Both the position numbers and the translations under genes were made by a program. Below the pieces are notes generated by a model. The model did no database searches, had not been told where the DNA came from, and saw only the letters and a list, made by a program, of their open reading frames with translations. This document shows, in pieces, positions 1 through 11,905 of a DNA stretch of 64,000 nt (the first letter of the stretch is position 1; every line of letters starts with the position of its first letter). Origin of the DNA: Anomaloglossus baeobatrachus (taxonomy: Eukaryota; Chordata; Amphibia; Anura; Aromobatidae); contig NC_134359.1 of assembly GCF_048569485.1 (NCBI RefSeq), positions 32,431,496-32,495,495 of the forward strand, read 5' to 3'.

Positions 1-205
1 TGATATGCAGACTCCCAGCCAGAATCCGACTAGAGGTGCACGACCTCACTCATTACAAGTATATTGAGCGAGGCAGTTGGATTCTGGCTGGGAGTCTGCA
101 TGTTGCATAATTGCAGTCACATGACCGATGTTCCCTTTGATGACACCGTGGAATCCTCACAGTGCACATTGTGCGCAATGTGAGGATTCACAAGTCTGCA
201 GACAC
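1..205. repeat. Hairpin MITE-like repeat
   Basis: Arms at about 5-30 and 76-101 are near-perfect inverted copies around a short loop. A second small hairpin follows with arms at 151-160 and 180-189. This looks like one or two short foldback elements with no coding capacity. The left edge may be cut by the window. Superfamily is not assignable. Confidence 0.6.
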
Positions 206-954
206 ATAGATAACCCCTTTAAAGGATTATTCCTATCTTTGCCTTTCGTGACCAAGATGGGAGCAACTACCTCCAGTTCCCAACCTCTAAAAGTGCTGTT
301 ACGAAAACAGCTCAGCGTGGGTGGCTTAGTATCCCATAGAGACAAATGGGACTTACAGAAACAGCAAAGCACAGAGAGTATTTCTGTTTCCACAACTAGG
401 ACATTACACCAAACAGCGTAGATCACTTTGCTCCACTATTTCCATAACTCCCATTCATTTCTATGGGAGCTACGCAAACGTTGTAGAGCAGCTACGCTCC
501 ACTGTTTTTGCATTCAGTGGCCAGGACCTACAAGCACTTAGGTGATGACCAAGATGGGAATATATCTTTTACAAGATAAATAAAATAATACAAAACAGAT
601 ACCAAATCGATTCCATAATAATCAATGGACAGTCACTGCTTCTGTTAGCAACGATCACTGATTCTTTGTTTTTTTTTTTTCTCCTGAAAACGGAGAAGAC
701 AAATGGAATGGCTGAACGGACTTGTAACTAAAGCTTAATGTTCCTTGCTTTTGTTAGAGTATTCTCTTTTTTCCTTTTCATGCCGGAGATGGGAATAACT
801 CTTCTTAGGTGCTACTTGTTACCAAAGAAGTGGTCACGAAAATCACCCAGCGCAGCTGCGCTACCGCTTACTTGCTTGCTTAGTATTCATAGACTAAATG
901 AAAATATGAAAACTGGATGAACCCGGCTAGCTTGATATTCCACAGATTTCTGTC
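206..954. other. No gene seen; probable decayed repeats
   Basis: I see no gene here. Open frames are short and unlike any family I know. Similar phrases around 'gaccaagatggga' occur near 248 and 547, and around 'gagatgggaa' near 785, which suggests old interspersed repeat material. Confidence 0.5.
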
Positions 955-958
955 TTAA

Positions 959-1334
959 AGAGTATATGTCACCAGCTCAAAAGTGGCCATTGTTTTGCAC
1001 TTATTTAAATTCCATTGCTGCCGGGACTATTCCATTTTTTTTTGTTTTTAAATCCATCATATGGTTCTAGAAATATGGCCATTTTCATTTAGTGCTAATT
1101 TTTGTTTATTTAGAGGCGTGTTTCTCAGGGTAATTATGTGGACAGCCTAAAGACACGCCCCTGAGGATCCTGTAAGCCACACCCCCTTTGTAAAGATATC
1201 ACAAAATAAAAAAGGCAATATCTCTGGAATTGCATGGAGGATTTAAAAAAAACCTGGAACGGAAAACACAGGGAAGCAACGGGAATAAAATTAGATCAAA
1301 ATCTGAACACTTTTAATCTGGTGATAGGTCCTCA
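959..1334. mobile_element. TTAA-flanked MITE
   Basis: The left end reads AGAGTATATGTCACCAG and the right end, read inverted, carries the matching TATCACCAG block. The element lies between TTAA at 955-958 and TTAA at 1335-1338. TTAA duplications are typical of Kolobok and piggyBac elements. There is no coding capacity. The right TTAA also serves as the left TTAA of the next element. Confidence 0.6.
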
Positions 1335-1338
1335 TTAA

Positions 1339-2818
1339 AGAGAACCAACCAGCAGGATTCTGCTATATGAGGTAAAGGCAGTGCCATACAGGCAGTAAGA
1401 TGCTGAATCCAGTCATACCTGTTATAGAAAGATCCGATGCTTGGTTGATTAAATATCTTTAATCAAAGTTGCAGAAATTCACTGCACTTTGATTGACAGG
1501 TGCGCATGGGTGGGTCTTTGTGGGTCAGGGCCTCACGTTTATTCCTCCTCCTCTGGCTTGCCCCCTTTTCTTGATTTGAATACCATGCCACGCTGCCATT
1601 GCTGTTGTTGGTGGCGCATGCACATTGCCATAGTACTGAGATCTTTATTAAAATGGCGACAGAGGTCGCACATGCGCATATTTACGGCGCCTTTTTATTG
1701 CACACACTGCTGCGAAGATTGAGAAACACCGGTACGTGCGCAGGTGTAAAAAATAAAATAAAAATCTGCGCACGCACCAATGCTTCTCAATGCGTTCAAT
1801 CGCAGTAGGCGCATGCACAGACTCCAGTGCCAATTTAATGAAGACTTGAGTACTCTGGCAATGGACATGCACCGCCAACAACAGCAGTGGCAGCGAAGCG
1901 CGATATTCACATAAAGAAAAGGGGGCAAGCCAGAGGTGTCATGAGTGTATCTAGCTCGGGGGAGATCCCGAGTGAGTCTGGTGTCAGAAGGTCGCTGCTG
2001 ACAGGTCCACTGCTGTTATTTAATAACATCTTCCTTGTGGTGCTATAAGAGTTAAACACCCTTTCCTGCCTGGCTGCGGGCTTTAGCTGCCAATCTCAGG
2101 TGTGCCTCTTTGAGATCCCTCCCCTTCTCTATTTAAGTCATATGATTTGTTCACATGATGCCTGTGATAGAAACTGAATTCTCATTTCTATGTGGTCCAC
2201 TTTGGAAGGAGCCTGCTCTGTCGTGTTGTGTGCAGCTGTGGTGTTTGCTGCACTGAAGCCGCCTGTAGTGTTTTTCCTTTGTATGCCTATTTCCCCTGTT
2301 TGTATTCCTTCCCTTGTGTTTCTCTATTGTAGTGGTGAGTCTAGTGAACTTGTCGGCCTGCTCACTAGCCAGGGTAAGTTTAGGGCCATCTGAAGGAACA
2401 AGGTTTCCTGCTTGCGACAGGTTGAAAGAACCTGCATAGGCAATCTCGGAAGTTCAGGAGTCAGCTTGGGGTGAGTTCAGGAGGTGTCCCCTCACCCCTC
2501 TCCCTAGCGGCAGGGACCTCCGTATTGTGACTCCTGTGTCCTCTGTGTGTTGTAACATCTTTTGGGTATTTAATAGGTACTAGGTAAACCCTGCTAGTCA
2601 CGTGCGTGATAGGAGGTCGCCGAGGACCCGATCCACAAAGGCCCGCACCCAATGCACCCGTCAATCAAAGTGCAGTGCTTTTCTGCAACTTTGATTAAAG
2701 ATATTTAATCAACCAAGCATCGGATCTTTCTATAACAGGTATGCCTGGAATCAGCATCTTAGTACCTGTATGACGCTGCCTTTACCTCATATAGCACAAT
2801 CCTGCTGGTTGGTTCCCT
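1339..2818. mobile_element. Long foldback TTAA element
   Basis: Terminal inverted repeats of about 170 bp start AGAGAACCAACCAGCAGGAT on the left and have the inverted equivalent on the right. The flanks are TTAA at 1335-1338 and 2819-2822. The interior is also partly palindromic: the 'ggcttgcccccttttcttga' region near 1557 pairs with the sequence before 1936. A solo LTR (1937-2611) is inserted in the right half. It is a non-autonomous foldback transposon, inferred to be Kolobok- or piggyBac-type from the TTAA. Confidence 0.75.
1937..2611 (+). mobile_element. Solo LTR, family B
   Basis: An LTR-like unit of about 675 bp begins TGTCATGAG and is flanked by similar 5-bp repeats (agagg at 1932-1936, ggagg at 2612-2616). 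It shares long stretches with the unit at 22851-23532, including the segment with 'gtgagttcaggaggtgtccc'. No internal retroelement sequence is present, so it is a fossil solo LTR. Five-base duplications fit Gypsy-type or some retroviral elements. It is younger than the foldback element it interrupts. Confidence 0.75.
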
Positions 2819-2853
2819 TTAAAGGGCAGTATCATGTTCTCCTTTTCTGTATC

Positions 2854-4652
2854 TGTAGCGCTCCACGGGGCAGGTGTGTTAACCTACTCGTCGCCAGGCC
2901 GGGGGTGCTGATCCTCTGCGTCATCACAGGGTGGCCTGGCCCGGTTCTGTTTCCCTGAGGCATACAGGAAGGAGGATTGGAGGGTAGTAGGGAGGATGGA
3001 GGTAGTAGTCGGGGGTTACGAAAGTCTATTAGGATCGTGAAGCCACAAGTGGTACGCGGCCAGGGATGGGGGCCGCCGCTGCAAGGTCTCTCACCGGGGC
3101 AGATGTTGGGTGCAGACGGGATGGTATCGCTCCCTACAGGCGGACAGTCGGAGCAGGCCCCAGGAGGATGGCGGGGATGGTGGTAGTCCCTGTTGGCGCC
3201 GCAGCGACAGGGGCTGCGGTTCCAGGTCTTTTTTACTCACAAGTCTTTCAGGCGCTGCCCCAGAGCACTGGTCTTCGCCACGATGGGCTCCAGTCAATCC
3301 TGGATATGTGGAAGGTCAAGTCCGGTGTGTGTGTGTCAGCCTGTGAGCCCTTTCCTCCTTTGATGCACTAAAGCCTGCTTTACACGGGACGACCGATCGT
3401 GCGATTTCACGATCGATCGTACCCGCCGCCGTCGTTTGTGCGTCACGGGCAATTGATTGCCCGTGGCGCACAAAGTCGTAAACCCCCGTCACACGCACTT
3501 ACCTCCCGTGCGACGTCGCTGTGGGCGGCGAACATCCTCTTCCTGGAGTGGGAGGGATGTTCGGCGTCACAGCGACGTCACACAGCGGCTGCCCAATAGA
3601 AGCGGAGGGGCGGAGATAAGCGGGATGTAAATGTCCCGCCCACCTCCTTCCTTCCACATAGCCGGCGGGAGCTGTGGGACGCAGGTAAGCGATGTTCATC
3701 GTTCCCGTGGTGTCACACGGAGCGACGTGTGCTGCCACGGAAACGATGAACAAGCGGCGCCATGTTTCATAAACGATATTATGAAACCTAGCGACGAGTA
3801 CACGACTCACGATTTGTGAGTGATACTGCGTCACTAGGAGGTGTCACACAGGCCGACGTCGCAAGCGACGCCGGATGTGCGTCACAAAAATCGTGACCCC
3901 GATGATCTATCGCACGATAGATCGTCTCGTGTAAAGCAGGCATTAGTATCAGACCCCCGTGGCGTGAAACACTTGGGGATCCCGGTGTCTGCTGATAATG
4001 CGGTTCCGTTATGGGGCCGGTCCACAACCCCGGATCCTATATGCTAATTGCTGCAGACTCAGTGGGATGGGTCCGGTGACTGTTCTAGCTGTTCCCCGCG
4101 ACTCTTGCAGAGTTGGTAGATAACATAAAGTGTATCTGCCCTAGGATTCTGTATCCCGACAGCCCCGGTCCTGAGGAAGCAGCCGCCTGCTTCTCCCCAG
4201 CGACCGTGCTGAACACCCTGGCCCACAGAGCTGCTCGCGGCACGTCCGCTCTGCTCTGTGTCTGAAGCTGGTGTATCTTTTTGTAGTAGTTGTGTTGTGT
4301 GTTCTGAGCTGTTGCCCCCAGCCGCTGCCACCGGCTGGTTCACTACTCTCACTAGGTCAACCTGCTCTTCCCACTGTGTGCTCCTCACTCCCCCTGGTGG
4401 TTGCTACTCCCTGACCCTGAGTCCCCGATTCCAGTGGATCGGGGAGCCCCTGGTGCGGTGGCGTCCTATAAATCCACCGCTGTAGTGACCCCCTACTGTG
4501 ATCCCCCCCTGGCCCAGTCCCCATTGGGGACGGCAACCCACTGACTGTCTGTTTGTGTAAACTGGCATCAACCTTCCCAGAACCCGGGATACGTATTACA
4601 CCGTAATGGAGGTGCAGTACCCTGTGGCGCCTGTAGCCACAGGGGTACCACA
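2854..4652 (-). mobile_element. Solo LTR, family A (holds a MITE)
   Basis: The unit begins TGTAGCGC and ends TACCACA, with TATC on both sides (2850-2853, 4653-4656). Without the MITE at 3371-3943 it is about 1.2 kb. The right end, read on the minus strand, resembles the start of the plus-strand copies at 25025 and 31821, including the block around 'gggtactgca'. It is a fossil solo LTR with no internal region. The family has 4-bp duplications and TG...CA ends; the superfamily is not certain. Confidence 0.75.
3371..3943. mobile_element. TTA-type MITE inside LTR
   Basis: Terminal inverted repeats GCCTGCTTTACACGGGACGA and its inverted partner end at about 3373 and 3941, with TA-rich flanks (ctaa/atta). 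The interior shares the 'gaagcggaggggcggagat' block and the 'cccgcccacctccttccttc' block with the elements at 5357, 19813 and 24750. There is no coding sequence. Length is about 570 bp. It is inferred to be a PIF/Harbinger-type MITE. Confidence 0.8.
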
Positions 4653-4656
4653 TATC

Positions 4657-5353
4657 CAAGCATGCATGTTTACAGTATAGTAGGGAGAGATAGCCGACTG
4701 CTTGTTTATGTAGTTATCTCACTATATAAATGAATGAATGTGATATATGGTGGCATGTTACATAATTCGCCCTCCGGCAGGTTATGTTTTGCAACATGGC
4801 TTCACGTTGTGTCTTTGATTCCATTGTGAGATGCGGCCACCCTGATCTGCAGATCCCACATTGAGTGTAGGTGCCTGATGTCACAGGCAGTTTGTGCAAT
4901 GCACTTTTGCACTTTCGCGAACAAGCCTTGGCGTCTGAGCCCTTAAGTGTTCTGAAATTGGCAAATTCAGGATATACTGTGTGCTGTAAGTTTAAAGAAA
5001 GCAGAATGGAGATCTCTTAATCTAAACATGCTGTAACCTGATTTTATCGCATCGTGTAAGTTCAGCGCGGCTTTAGGCTTCGAAGTCTTGGTCGTATTCC
5101 CAGAATTTTGTAAACTATAACCTAACAATGAATAGATAATCAGCTTGTAACTTTATTATTATTCATGGCAAACGGAGCCTGACGTACAACACACCGATCC
5201 GAAAACAAAAAAGATGTTCTCTAACTTTGGGAATAAAACTTTTATCATTTCATAGGGTGTGAAGTTTTTCGATTCGACTGATTCTGATGTATCCTGGTAT
5301 CACAAAGTAGGAATTTCAGATGACACCTACTAAGATAAGAGCTACATGGTGTC
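4657..5353. other. No gene; single-copy-looking DNA
   Basis: Nothing coding is visible. About 4905-5340 has mixed composition, no inverted repeats and no match elsewhere in the window, so it may be unique sequence. Confidence 0.4.
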
Positions 5354-5356
5354 TTA

Positions 5357-5919
5357 AGGCCCCGTCAGACGTAACGACGTATCTAACGATATATCGCCAG
5401 GGTCACGGATTCCGTGACGCACATCCGGCATCGTTAGTGACGTTGGTGCGTGTGACACCAACGAACGGCCGTTAACGATGGAAAATACTCACCAAATCGT
5501 CCATTGTTGACACGTCGTTCGTTTTCAAAAATCGTTGATTGTAGAGGACGCAGGTTGTTCGTCGTTCCCGAGGCAGCACACATCGCTACGTATGACACCT
5601 CGGGAACGACGAACTACAGCTTACCTGCGGCCGCCGGCAATGAGGAAGGAAGGAGGTGGGCGGGATGTTATGGCCGCTCATCTCCGCCCGTCCGCTTCTA
5701 TTGGACGGCCGTTTAGTGACGCCACTGTGACGTCGCACGAACCGCCCCCTTAGAAAGGAGGCGGTTCTCCGGCAACAGCGACGTAGCTAGGCAGGTAAGT
5801 CCGTCTGACGGCTCCTAACGATTTCGTGCGCCATGAGCAGCGATTTGCCCGTGACGCACAAACGACGGGGGCGGGTACGCTCGCTAGCGATATCGATATC
5901 GCTGCGTGTGACGGGGCCT
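5357..5919. mobile_element. TTA-flanked MITE
   Basis: The ends are AGGCCCCGTCAGACG on the left and the inverted AGGCCCCGTCACACG on the right, with exact TTA at 5354-5356 and 5920-5922. A 3-bp TWA duplication is the hallmark of PIF/Harbinger. The interior belongs to the family seen at 3371, 19813 and 24750, but the terminal sequence differs, suggesting related subfamilies. Length is 563 bp, non-coding. Confidence 0.85.
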
Positions 5920-6082
5920 TTAGGCTCCCCCTCAAATCTCTGTGCAAATTAGCATTACTCTACATGGCTTCCTTGGGGTCGTCTTGTTGTAATTCTTTGG
6001 CTATGGGAGTTATAGGCTCATGTTCCAAAAACTCTACAAATCCATATTTGCATCAGACACATTACATAACAATTCTAGATCT

Positions 6083-6200
6083 AGGCAGTGCGCGTAGAGG
6101 CTCAGAGGTTAGCGCTATGGTCTTACACCGCCAAAACCCTGGGTACGAATCCGTGTATATGTAACATTTGCATGGAGTTTGCATGTTCTCTGTGTTTGTT
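6083..6200 (+). repeat. tRNA-derived SINE-like fragment
   Basis: The stretch has an A-box-like 'ggctcagaggttagcgc' and, about 35 bp later, a B-box-like 'gggtacgaatccg', followed by 'catggagtttgcatgttctc'. This layout matches a widespread vertebrate tRNA-derived repeat. It is short and diverged and is not a functional tRNA. Confidence 0.6.
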
Positions 6201-6382
6201 TTTAGCTTCTACAAGGTATTACCATCACGATTTGCTCCATATGAAATTGGTCTGATAATAAACCCCTCGAGCAGCTCCAACTGTTTTGGTTGTCTCCATC
6301 GGTCCTGCATTATTCACATGACTGCAGTAGCCAATCACTGGTCACATAGATCACATGTCATCCATGTGAGGATCACCATTTA

Positions 6383-7735
6383 ATATTAATATAATAATAA
6401 TAATAATAATACTGACCAGCACATCCACTAGGTGTGAACAGGTGCACACTGAGAATTCAACAAAGTTCAAAAAATATGTACAGCAGCACTGTGAAAAGCT
6501 AAAATATGTTAACATGAAATGCAGAAATTTTGGCCCTGCATTACTGCTATTGGAAAAAATGATATACCGTATTTTTCGGACCATAAGACGCACCCTGGTT
6601 TTAGAGGAGGAAAATAGGGAAAATAAAATTTTAAGAAAAAATGTGGTCATCACACAGTTATGGGGCGAGGATCTGCTGCTGACACTGTTATGGAAGTAAT
6701 GTCCCCAAATTCTCTACTAAGGTACCCCATCCTGGTAAGGATCCTCCTGGCTTGTATATGATCCCCATCCTTGTATGTCCACCATCCTGGTATGTCCACC
6801 ATCCTGTTCCCCCATCCTGCTATATACCCCATCCTGATATGTGCCCCCATCCTGCTATATACACCCATCCTCATATGTGCCCCCATCCTGCTATATACCC
6901 CATCCTGATATGTGCCCACATCCAGGTACCGTATATACCCCCATCCTGCTATATAACCCTCCTGATATGTGCCCCCATCCAGCTATATACCCCCATCCTG
7001 ATGTGTGCCCACATTCAGGTACCATATATGCCACCATCCTGCTATATACCCCCATCCTGATGTGCCCCCATCTTGATATGTGCCCCCATCCTGCTATATG
7101 GCCCGCATCCTGTGGCACACAAAAAAATAAACGTTTATATTCACCTTTCCTCGCTCCACGCAGCATCGCTCATCTTCCTGTCTGTACCAGCAGCAGCGCC
7201 GCTGACCTGTGTGGAGCCGTGCGCACAGCAATCACGTCATTGCTGTGTGTCGTTCTCCACACACATCAGTGGGCCGGCAGACAGGAGGTCATTGCGATGC
7301 TGCAGGGAACGGTGACCGGTGAGTATACTTATTCACTGCCCCCCACACTGATGATGATGCGCGGGGGGCAGTGAATATAGCCACACATGATCACTCCAGG
7401 CTGTAGTTGCCAGGGATGATCACGTACGTTGGCCGTTAATTATGTGTGAATCCCCCGTCCATCTGTTAGCGCCAGCTTCAGCGCTGAGAGATGATGGGCG
7501 GGAGGATGCAGTGCATATGAAATGAGATAATGAGCGGACCCACGTGGTCACGGTAGGTGCTGCTACAGCCTGCTCTTGCCGCTCATGTTTACATATTTTA
7601 GCTTTTCAGAGTGCTGCTGTACATATTTTTGTAACTTTGTTGAATTTTCAGTGTGAACCTGTTCACACCTATTGGATGTGCTGGTCAGTATTTTTTATAT
7701 TAATATTCCATTCATTTCGGATTGAGCACTCCACC
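6383..7735. mobile_element. Inverted-repeat element with internal minisatellite
   Basis: The left arm (about 6383-6525) and right arm (about 7580-7735) are long inverted copies; both contain the equivalent of 'actgaccagcacatcca' and 'gctaaaatatgt'. The outermost bases are AATATTAATATA and its inverse. A different repeat start, 'accgtatttttcggacc', followed by 'ataagacgcacc', lies inside at about 6567. No transposase is present. The superfamily is uncertain. Confidence 0.65.
6725..7110. repeat. 18-bp minisatellite
   Basis: Imperfect units alternate between forms of 'catcctgctatatacccc' and 'catcctgatatgtgcccc', each 18 bp. The array lies between the arms of the surrounding inverted-repeat element. 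Long open frames across it follow from the unit being a multiple of three and are not a gene. Confidence 0.85.
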
Positions 7736-7739
7736 CTTC

Positions 7740-9110
7740 AGCTGCTGTGTGTATATATAGCAGTTATCAATCACTGTACAGGAGGGGGAGGAGGTAAGCC
7801 GTTATATCACCTACTATGAATGTTTGATACAATGATATTTACTGTATATAGAGGCGTTATCAGTCATTGTACAAGAAGGGGAGGGGGTGAGCTGTGACCA
7901 CCTATTCTGAATGGTCGATTCAGTGTTATCTGCTGTGTATATATAGGAGTTATCAATCATTGTAAAGGAGGGGGAGGAGATGAGCTGTGACATCACCTAT
8001 TGTGTATGGTGGATCCTGTATTATCTACTATATATAGAGGTGTTATCAGTAATTGTACAGGAGGAGAAGGTGGGCAGTGATATCACCATTTGTGAATGAT
8101 TATGTTTTCTACTGCAGATAGAGGTGTTATCAGTCATTGTACAGAAGGAGGAGAAGGTGAGCTATGACATCAACTATTGTGAATGTTTGATAGTGATATT
8201 TACTATATATAGAGATGTTATCAGTCACTGTAAAAGAGGGGAAGCAGGTGAGCTGTGACATCACCTATTATGAATGTTTGATACAGTGATATTTATTGTA
8301 TATAAAGGTGTTATCAGTCATTGTACAGGAGGTGGTGAACTGTGACCACCTATTGTGAATGGTCGATTCTGTGTTATCTGCTGTCTATATATAGTAGTTA
8401 TCAATCATTGCACAGGATGGAGAGGAGGTGGGCTGTTATAACACCTACTATGAATGTTTGATACAATGATATTTACTGTATATAGAGGTGTTATCAGTCA
8501 TTGTACAAAAAGGGGAGGGGGTGTGCTGTGACCACCTATTCTGAATGGTTGATTCAGTGTTATCTGCTGTGTATATATAGGAGTTATCAATCATTGTACA
8601 GGAGGGGAGGAGATCAGCTGTGACATCACCTATTGTGTATGGTGGATCCTGTATTATCTACTGTATATAGAGGTGTTCTCAGTAATTGTACAGGAGGAGG
8701 AGGTGAGCTGTGATATCACCAATTGTGAATGATGAATCCTTTGTTTTCTACTGTGTATAGAAGTGTTATCAGTCACAATTGTGAATGGTGGAGACTGTGT
8801 TATATAGAGAAGTGTTATCAGGCATTGTACAGGAGGGGGAAGAGGTGAGCTCTGATATCATATATTGTGAATGATGAATACTGTGTTTTCTACTGTACAT
8901 GGAGGTGTTATCCAGTCATTGTACAGAAAAAGGAGAAGGTGAGCTGTGACATCAACCATTGTGAATGAATGATACAGTAAAATTTACTATATATAGAGGT
9001 GTTATCAGTTATTATAAAGGAGGGGGAGAAGGTAAGCTGTGACATCACCTGTAGTGAATGATGGCTCCCGTGTTATCAGCTGTGCATAGAAGTGTTACCT
9101 ATCATTGTAG
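7740..9110. repeat. 92-bp tandem array
   Basis: About 15 diverged units repeat every 90-94 bp. Each has 'gttatcagtcattgtacagg', then a G-rich block, then 'gtgacatcacctattgtgaa'. Copies differ at many positions, so this is an old array. It starts right after the inverted-repeat element. No coding sequence. Confidence 0.85.
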
Positions 9111-9414
9111 TCCTGCCTCTGATGATAATATGCCTCCTGGAAACTATTGTTTCAACTATAGTAAGTATAAATCTAAAAAAAAGTCCCAGTCACCAGTGTG
9201 AAAATTGCAGAATTACTAATTTTGTTTCTTCAATTGAATTGTGATACGAAAAAAAAGAAAAACTTCAAAAGTGTTTTAAAAATACATGAAACACAAAAAA
9301 ATAGGACATTTTCTGAAGATAGGTATCCTTTAAAAGGGGTTTCCACTAAATTTACAATGAAGCTTCATGGGGGCTGAGGAGAGTGTAATGAAAAAATTCT
9401 ATAAGGCTTTTTTA

Positions 9415-9451
<37 letters not shown>

Positions 9452-9776
9452 CATCTCCTCCTCCTCATGGAACCTCATTGTTAATGTGTTGTAAATCCCC
9501 TTTATGTCTGAACTTACTATGTAGTGTAGCATTAAGTGTCTTTTGTAATTCCCCCATGGTGCCAATACTCATATGTAAGAAATCAATCAGGATCCAGGGG
9601 CGACAGCCTCACCCTCTTTTTTTCCTTTCCAATCTTCTCCTGTTTCCAAGATATTCCTGCTCTTGCTCAAACCTTAAAATATGCCCGTCCTGTCCCTGGT
9701 CTTCAGGCTTTTAACACATCCACACAACTACTATAAACTAAAATCATACCGCGAAAGCAAATAAAGTACAAAGTAA
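9111..9776. other. No gene; contains (TTA)n
   Basis: Apart from a TTA microsatellite at about 9413-9450 and short A runs, I see nothing assignable here. Confidence 0.5.
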
Positions 9777-10196
9777 CGGCTGCTTTCACACTACGTTTTT
9801 TTAACATGCGTTATGAACATTTTTTTGCTGCAAAAGCGGATCCTATTTTTCTAAAGAAAAACGCATGTGTTATTTTACAGGATCCTGCCGGCATTGGAAT
9901 CAAGTGATTGGGAGTCAGTGGAACTGAACGTGACAGACTGGAAATTCAGATGCCGCTGGGGAAAAAAAGAAGAGAAAGAGAGAGAGAGAGAAAAAGAGAG
10001 AGAGAAAGAGAGAAATAGAAAGAGAGAGAGAGAAAGAGAGAGAGAGAGAAAGAGAGAGAAAGCGAGAGAAAGAAAGAAAGAAATAGAGAGAGAAAGAGAG
10101 AAAGAGCTAGAAAGAGAGAGAGAGAAAGAGAGAGAGAAAGAGAGAGAAAGAGAGAGAAAGAAAGAAATAGAGAGAGAAAGAGAGAAAGAGCTAGAA

Positions 10197-10229
<33 letters not shown>

Positions 10230-10286
10230 GAGAGAAAGAGAGAGAAAGAAAGAAAGAAATAGAGAGAGAGAGAAAGAGAGAGAGCT

Positions 10287-10317
<31 letters not shown>

Positions 10318-10820
10318 GAGAAAGAGAGAGAAAGAGAGAGAAAGAAAGAAAGAAATAGAGAGAGAGAGAGAGCTAGAAAGAGAGAGAGAAAGAGAGAAAG
10401 AGAGAGAGAGAAAAAGAGAGAGAGAAAGAGAGAGAGAGAAAGAGAGAGAGAAAGAAATAGAGAGAGAGAGAGAAAGAGAGAAAGAAAAAGAAAAAGAGAG
10501 AGAAAAAGAGAGAAAGAGAGAGAGAGCTAGAAAGAGAGAGAGAAAGAGAGAGAAAGAGAAAGAAAAAGAGAGAGAGAGAAAGAGAGAGAGAAAGAGAGAG
10601 CGAGAGAAAGAGAGAGAAAGAGAGAAAGAGAAAGAAAAAGAGAGAGAGAAAAAGAGAGCGAAAGAAAGAGAGAGAGAAAGAGAGAGCGAGAGAAAGAGAG
10701 AAAGAAAGAGAGAGAAAAAGAGAGAGAAAGAAAGAGAGAGAAAAAGAGAGCGAGAGAAAGAAAGAGAAAAAGAGAGAGAGAGAAAGAAAGAGAAAAAGAG
10801 AGAGAAAGAGAGGAGAGAAG

Positions 10821-10851
<31 letters not shown>

Positions 10852-11308
10852 GAAAGAGTGGAGAGAAGAGAGAGAAAGAGAGAGAAAGAGAGAGAGAAAG
10901 AGAGGAGAGAAGAGAGAGAAAGAGAGAGAGGGAAAGAAAGAGAGAGAGAGAAAGAAAGAAAGAAACAAACTCACTCTCTGTGGTTTCTGGGCATGCTCAG
11001 TACACCAAGCAGGATCCTGTGTATCAGTATACCACCGTTCACATGCGTTTGCGTGCTGTTTAGTCAGGATCCAGCAATTTGCAGTATTTGGACGCAGCTC
11101 AAAAACGCTACAAGTAGCGTTTTTAAACAATGTTAAAAAACTGCAAGTCGCTGGATTCTGACAAAACTGCACGCAAACGCATGTGAACGCATGGTAACGC
11201 GAGTCCATTGCAAATGCATTTATATGAAACGCATTTGCACTGGATCCGCTTTTGCAGCAAAAAAACGTTCAGGACGCATGTTAAAAAAACATAGTGTGAA
11301 AGCAGCCG
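9777..11308. mobile_element. TAA-flanked MITE swollen by GA tract
   Basis: Terminal inverted repeats of about 65 bp start CGGCTGCTTTCACACTACG on the left, with the inverted copy ending at 11308. TAA flanks both sides (9774-9776, 11309-11311), fitting PIF/Harbinger. About 1 kb of the 1.53-kb length is a purine microsatellite, so the original element was roughly 0.5 kb. The element at 60748-61239 has similar ends. Confidence 0.85.
9960..10970. repeat. 1-kb GA/GAAA purine tract
   Basis: About a kilobase of almost pure A and G runs in GAGA, GAAA and GAGAAA steps with occasional C or T. Runs such as 'gagctagaaagagagag' recur, so parts of the array were themselves duplicated. The long Ser/Leu/Phe-only or Arg/Glu/Lys-only open frames are composition artefacts. 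Confidence 0.95.
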
Positions 11309-11311
11309 TAA

Positions 11312-11745
11312 TCGAGCAAGCCATGCTTCCAAATGAATACTTTGTATAAACAGCTGGTCACATGATCCCGGACCCCCGAACCGGGGGTCACTCAGGAAGG
11401 ATTGTATGAACTTAAAAAAAGATCTGGGAAGTAATTGGAACCTGGAGGAACACCGAAAACGTTGCTATGATCTCATGCTCAGCTTATAAATGATACGCTG
11501 CTGGTAGTAAAAATGAATATTTGAGTTTATTTCGGGAAAGTCAAGCACGCGGCCCATCGGTCGGCTATTAACTAAGGGTCCATAAAAGTTTCTATAGTGC
11601 TAATTATAAACATGAGCCTGGGATCACATCATAGTGAAATATAAGGCAGCGGATTGCGCCGGTTTAAGCCCATCCGACGAGCTTACATGTATGACGATAT
11701 ACCGAGCTCTATAAAGCCGCCTGCAAGTGACACGATAGATGTAAA
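11312..11745. other. No gene; single-copy-looking DNA
   Basis: Mixed-composition sequence with no inverted or tandem repeats and no second copy seen in the window. It may be unique intergenic DNA. Confidence 0.4.
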
Positions 11746-11749
11746 CAGG

Positions 11750-11905
11750 GGGCAGATATATCAAAACTTGTTTAAAAGCTAAACTGTCATTGTTGCCCAT
11801 AGCGACCAATCACAGCACAGCTTTTTATTGCACCTGAGAAGATTTAAAAATTTGAACTGAACTCTGGTTGCTATGGGCAACAAAAACTGTTGATTCTTTT
11901 ATAGC
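11750..11905. repeat. Short palindromic MITE
   Basis: Arms 'gttgcccatagcgaccaatc' near 11792 and the inverted equivalent 'ggttgctatgggcaac' near 11866 flank an A/T-rich centre. This is a form familiar from frog genomes. Non-coding; exact ends are unclear. Confidence 0.6.

Noticed and set aside
6083-6160. Possible tRNA gene
   Set aside because: A- and B-box-like motifs are present but the cloverleaf is not, and the downstream sequence matches a dispersed repeat.
6841-7374. 177-codon frame of PPSCYIP repeats
   Set aside because: Translation of the 18-bp minisatellite in a MITE-like element.
10285-11208. 307-codon minus-strand frame of Ser/Leu/Phe
   Set aside because: It is the translation of a purine microsatellite.
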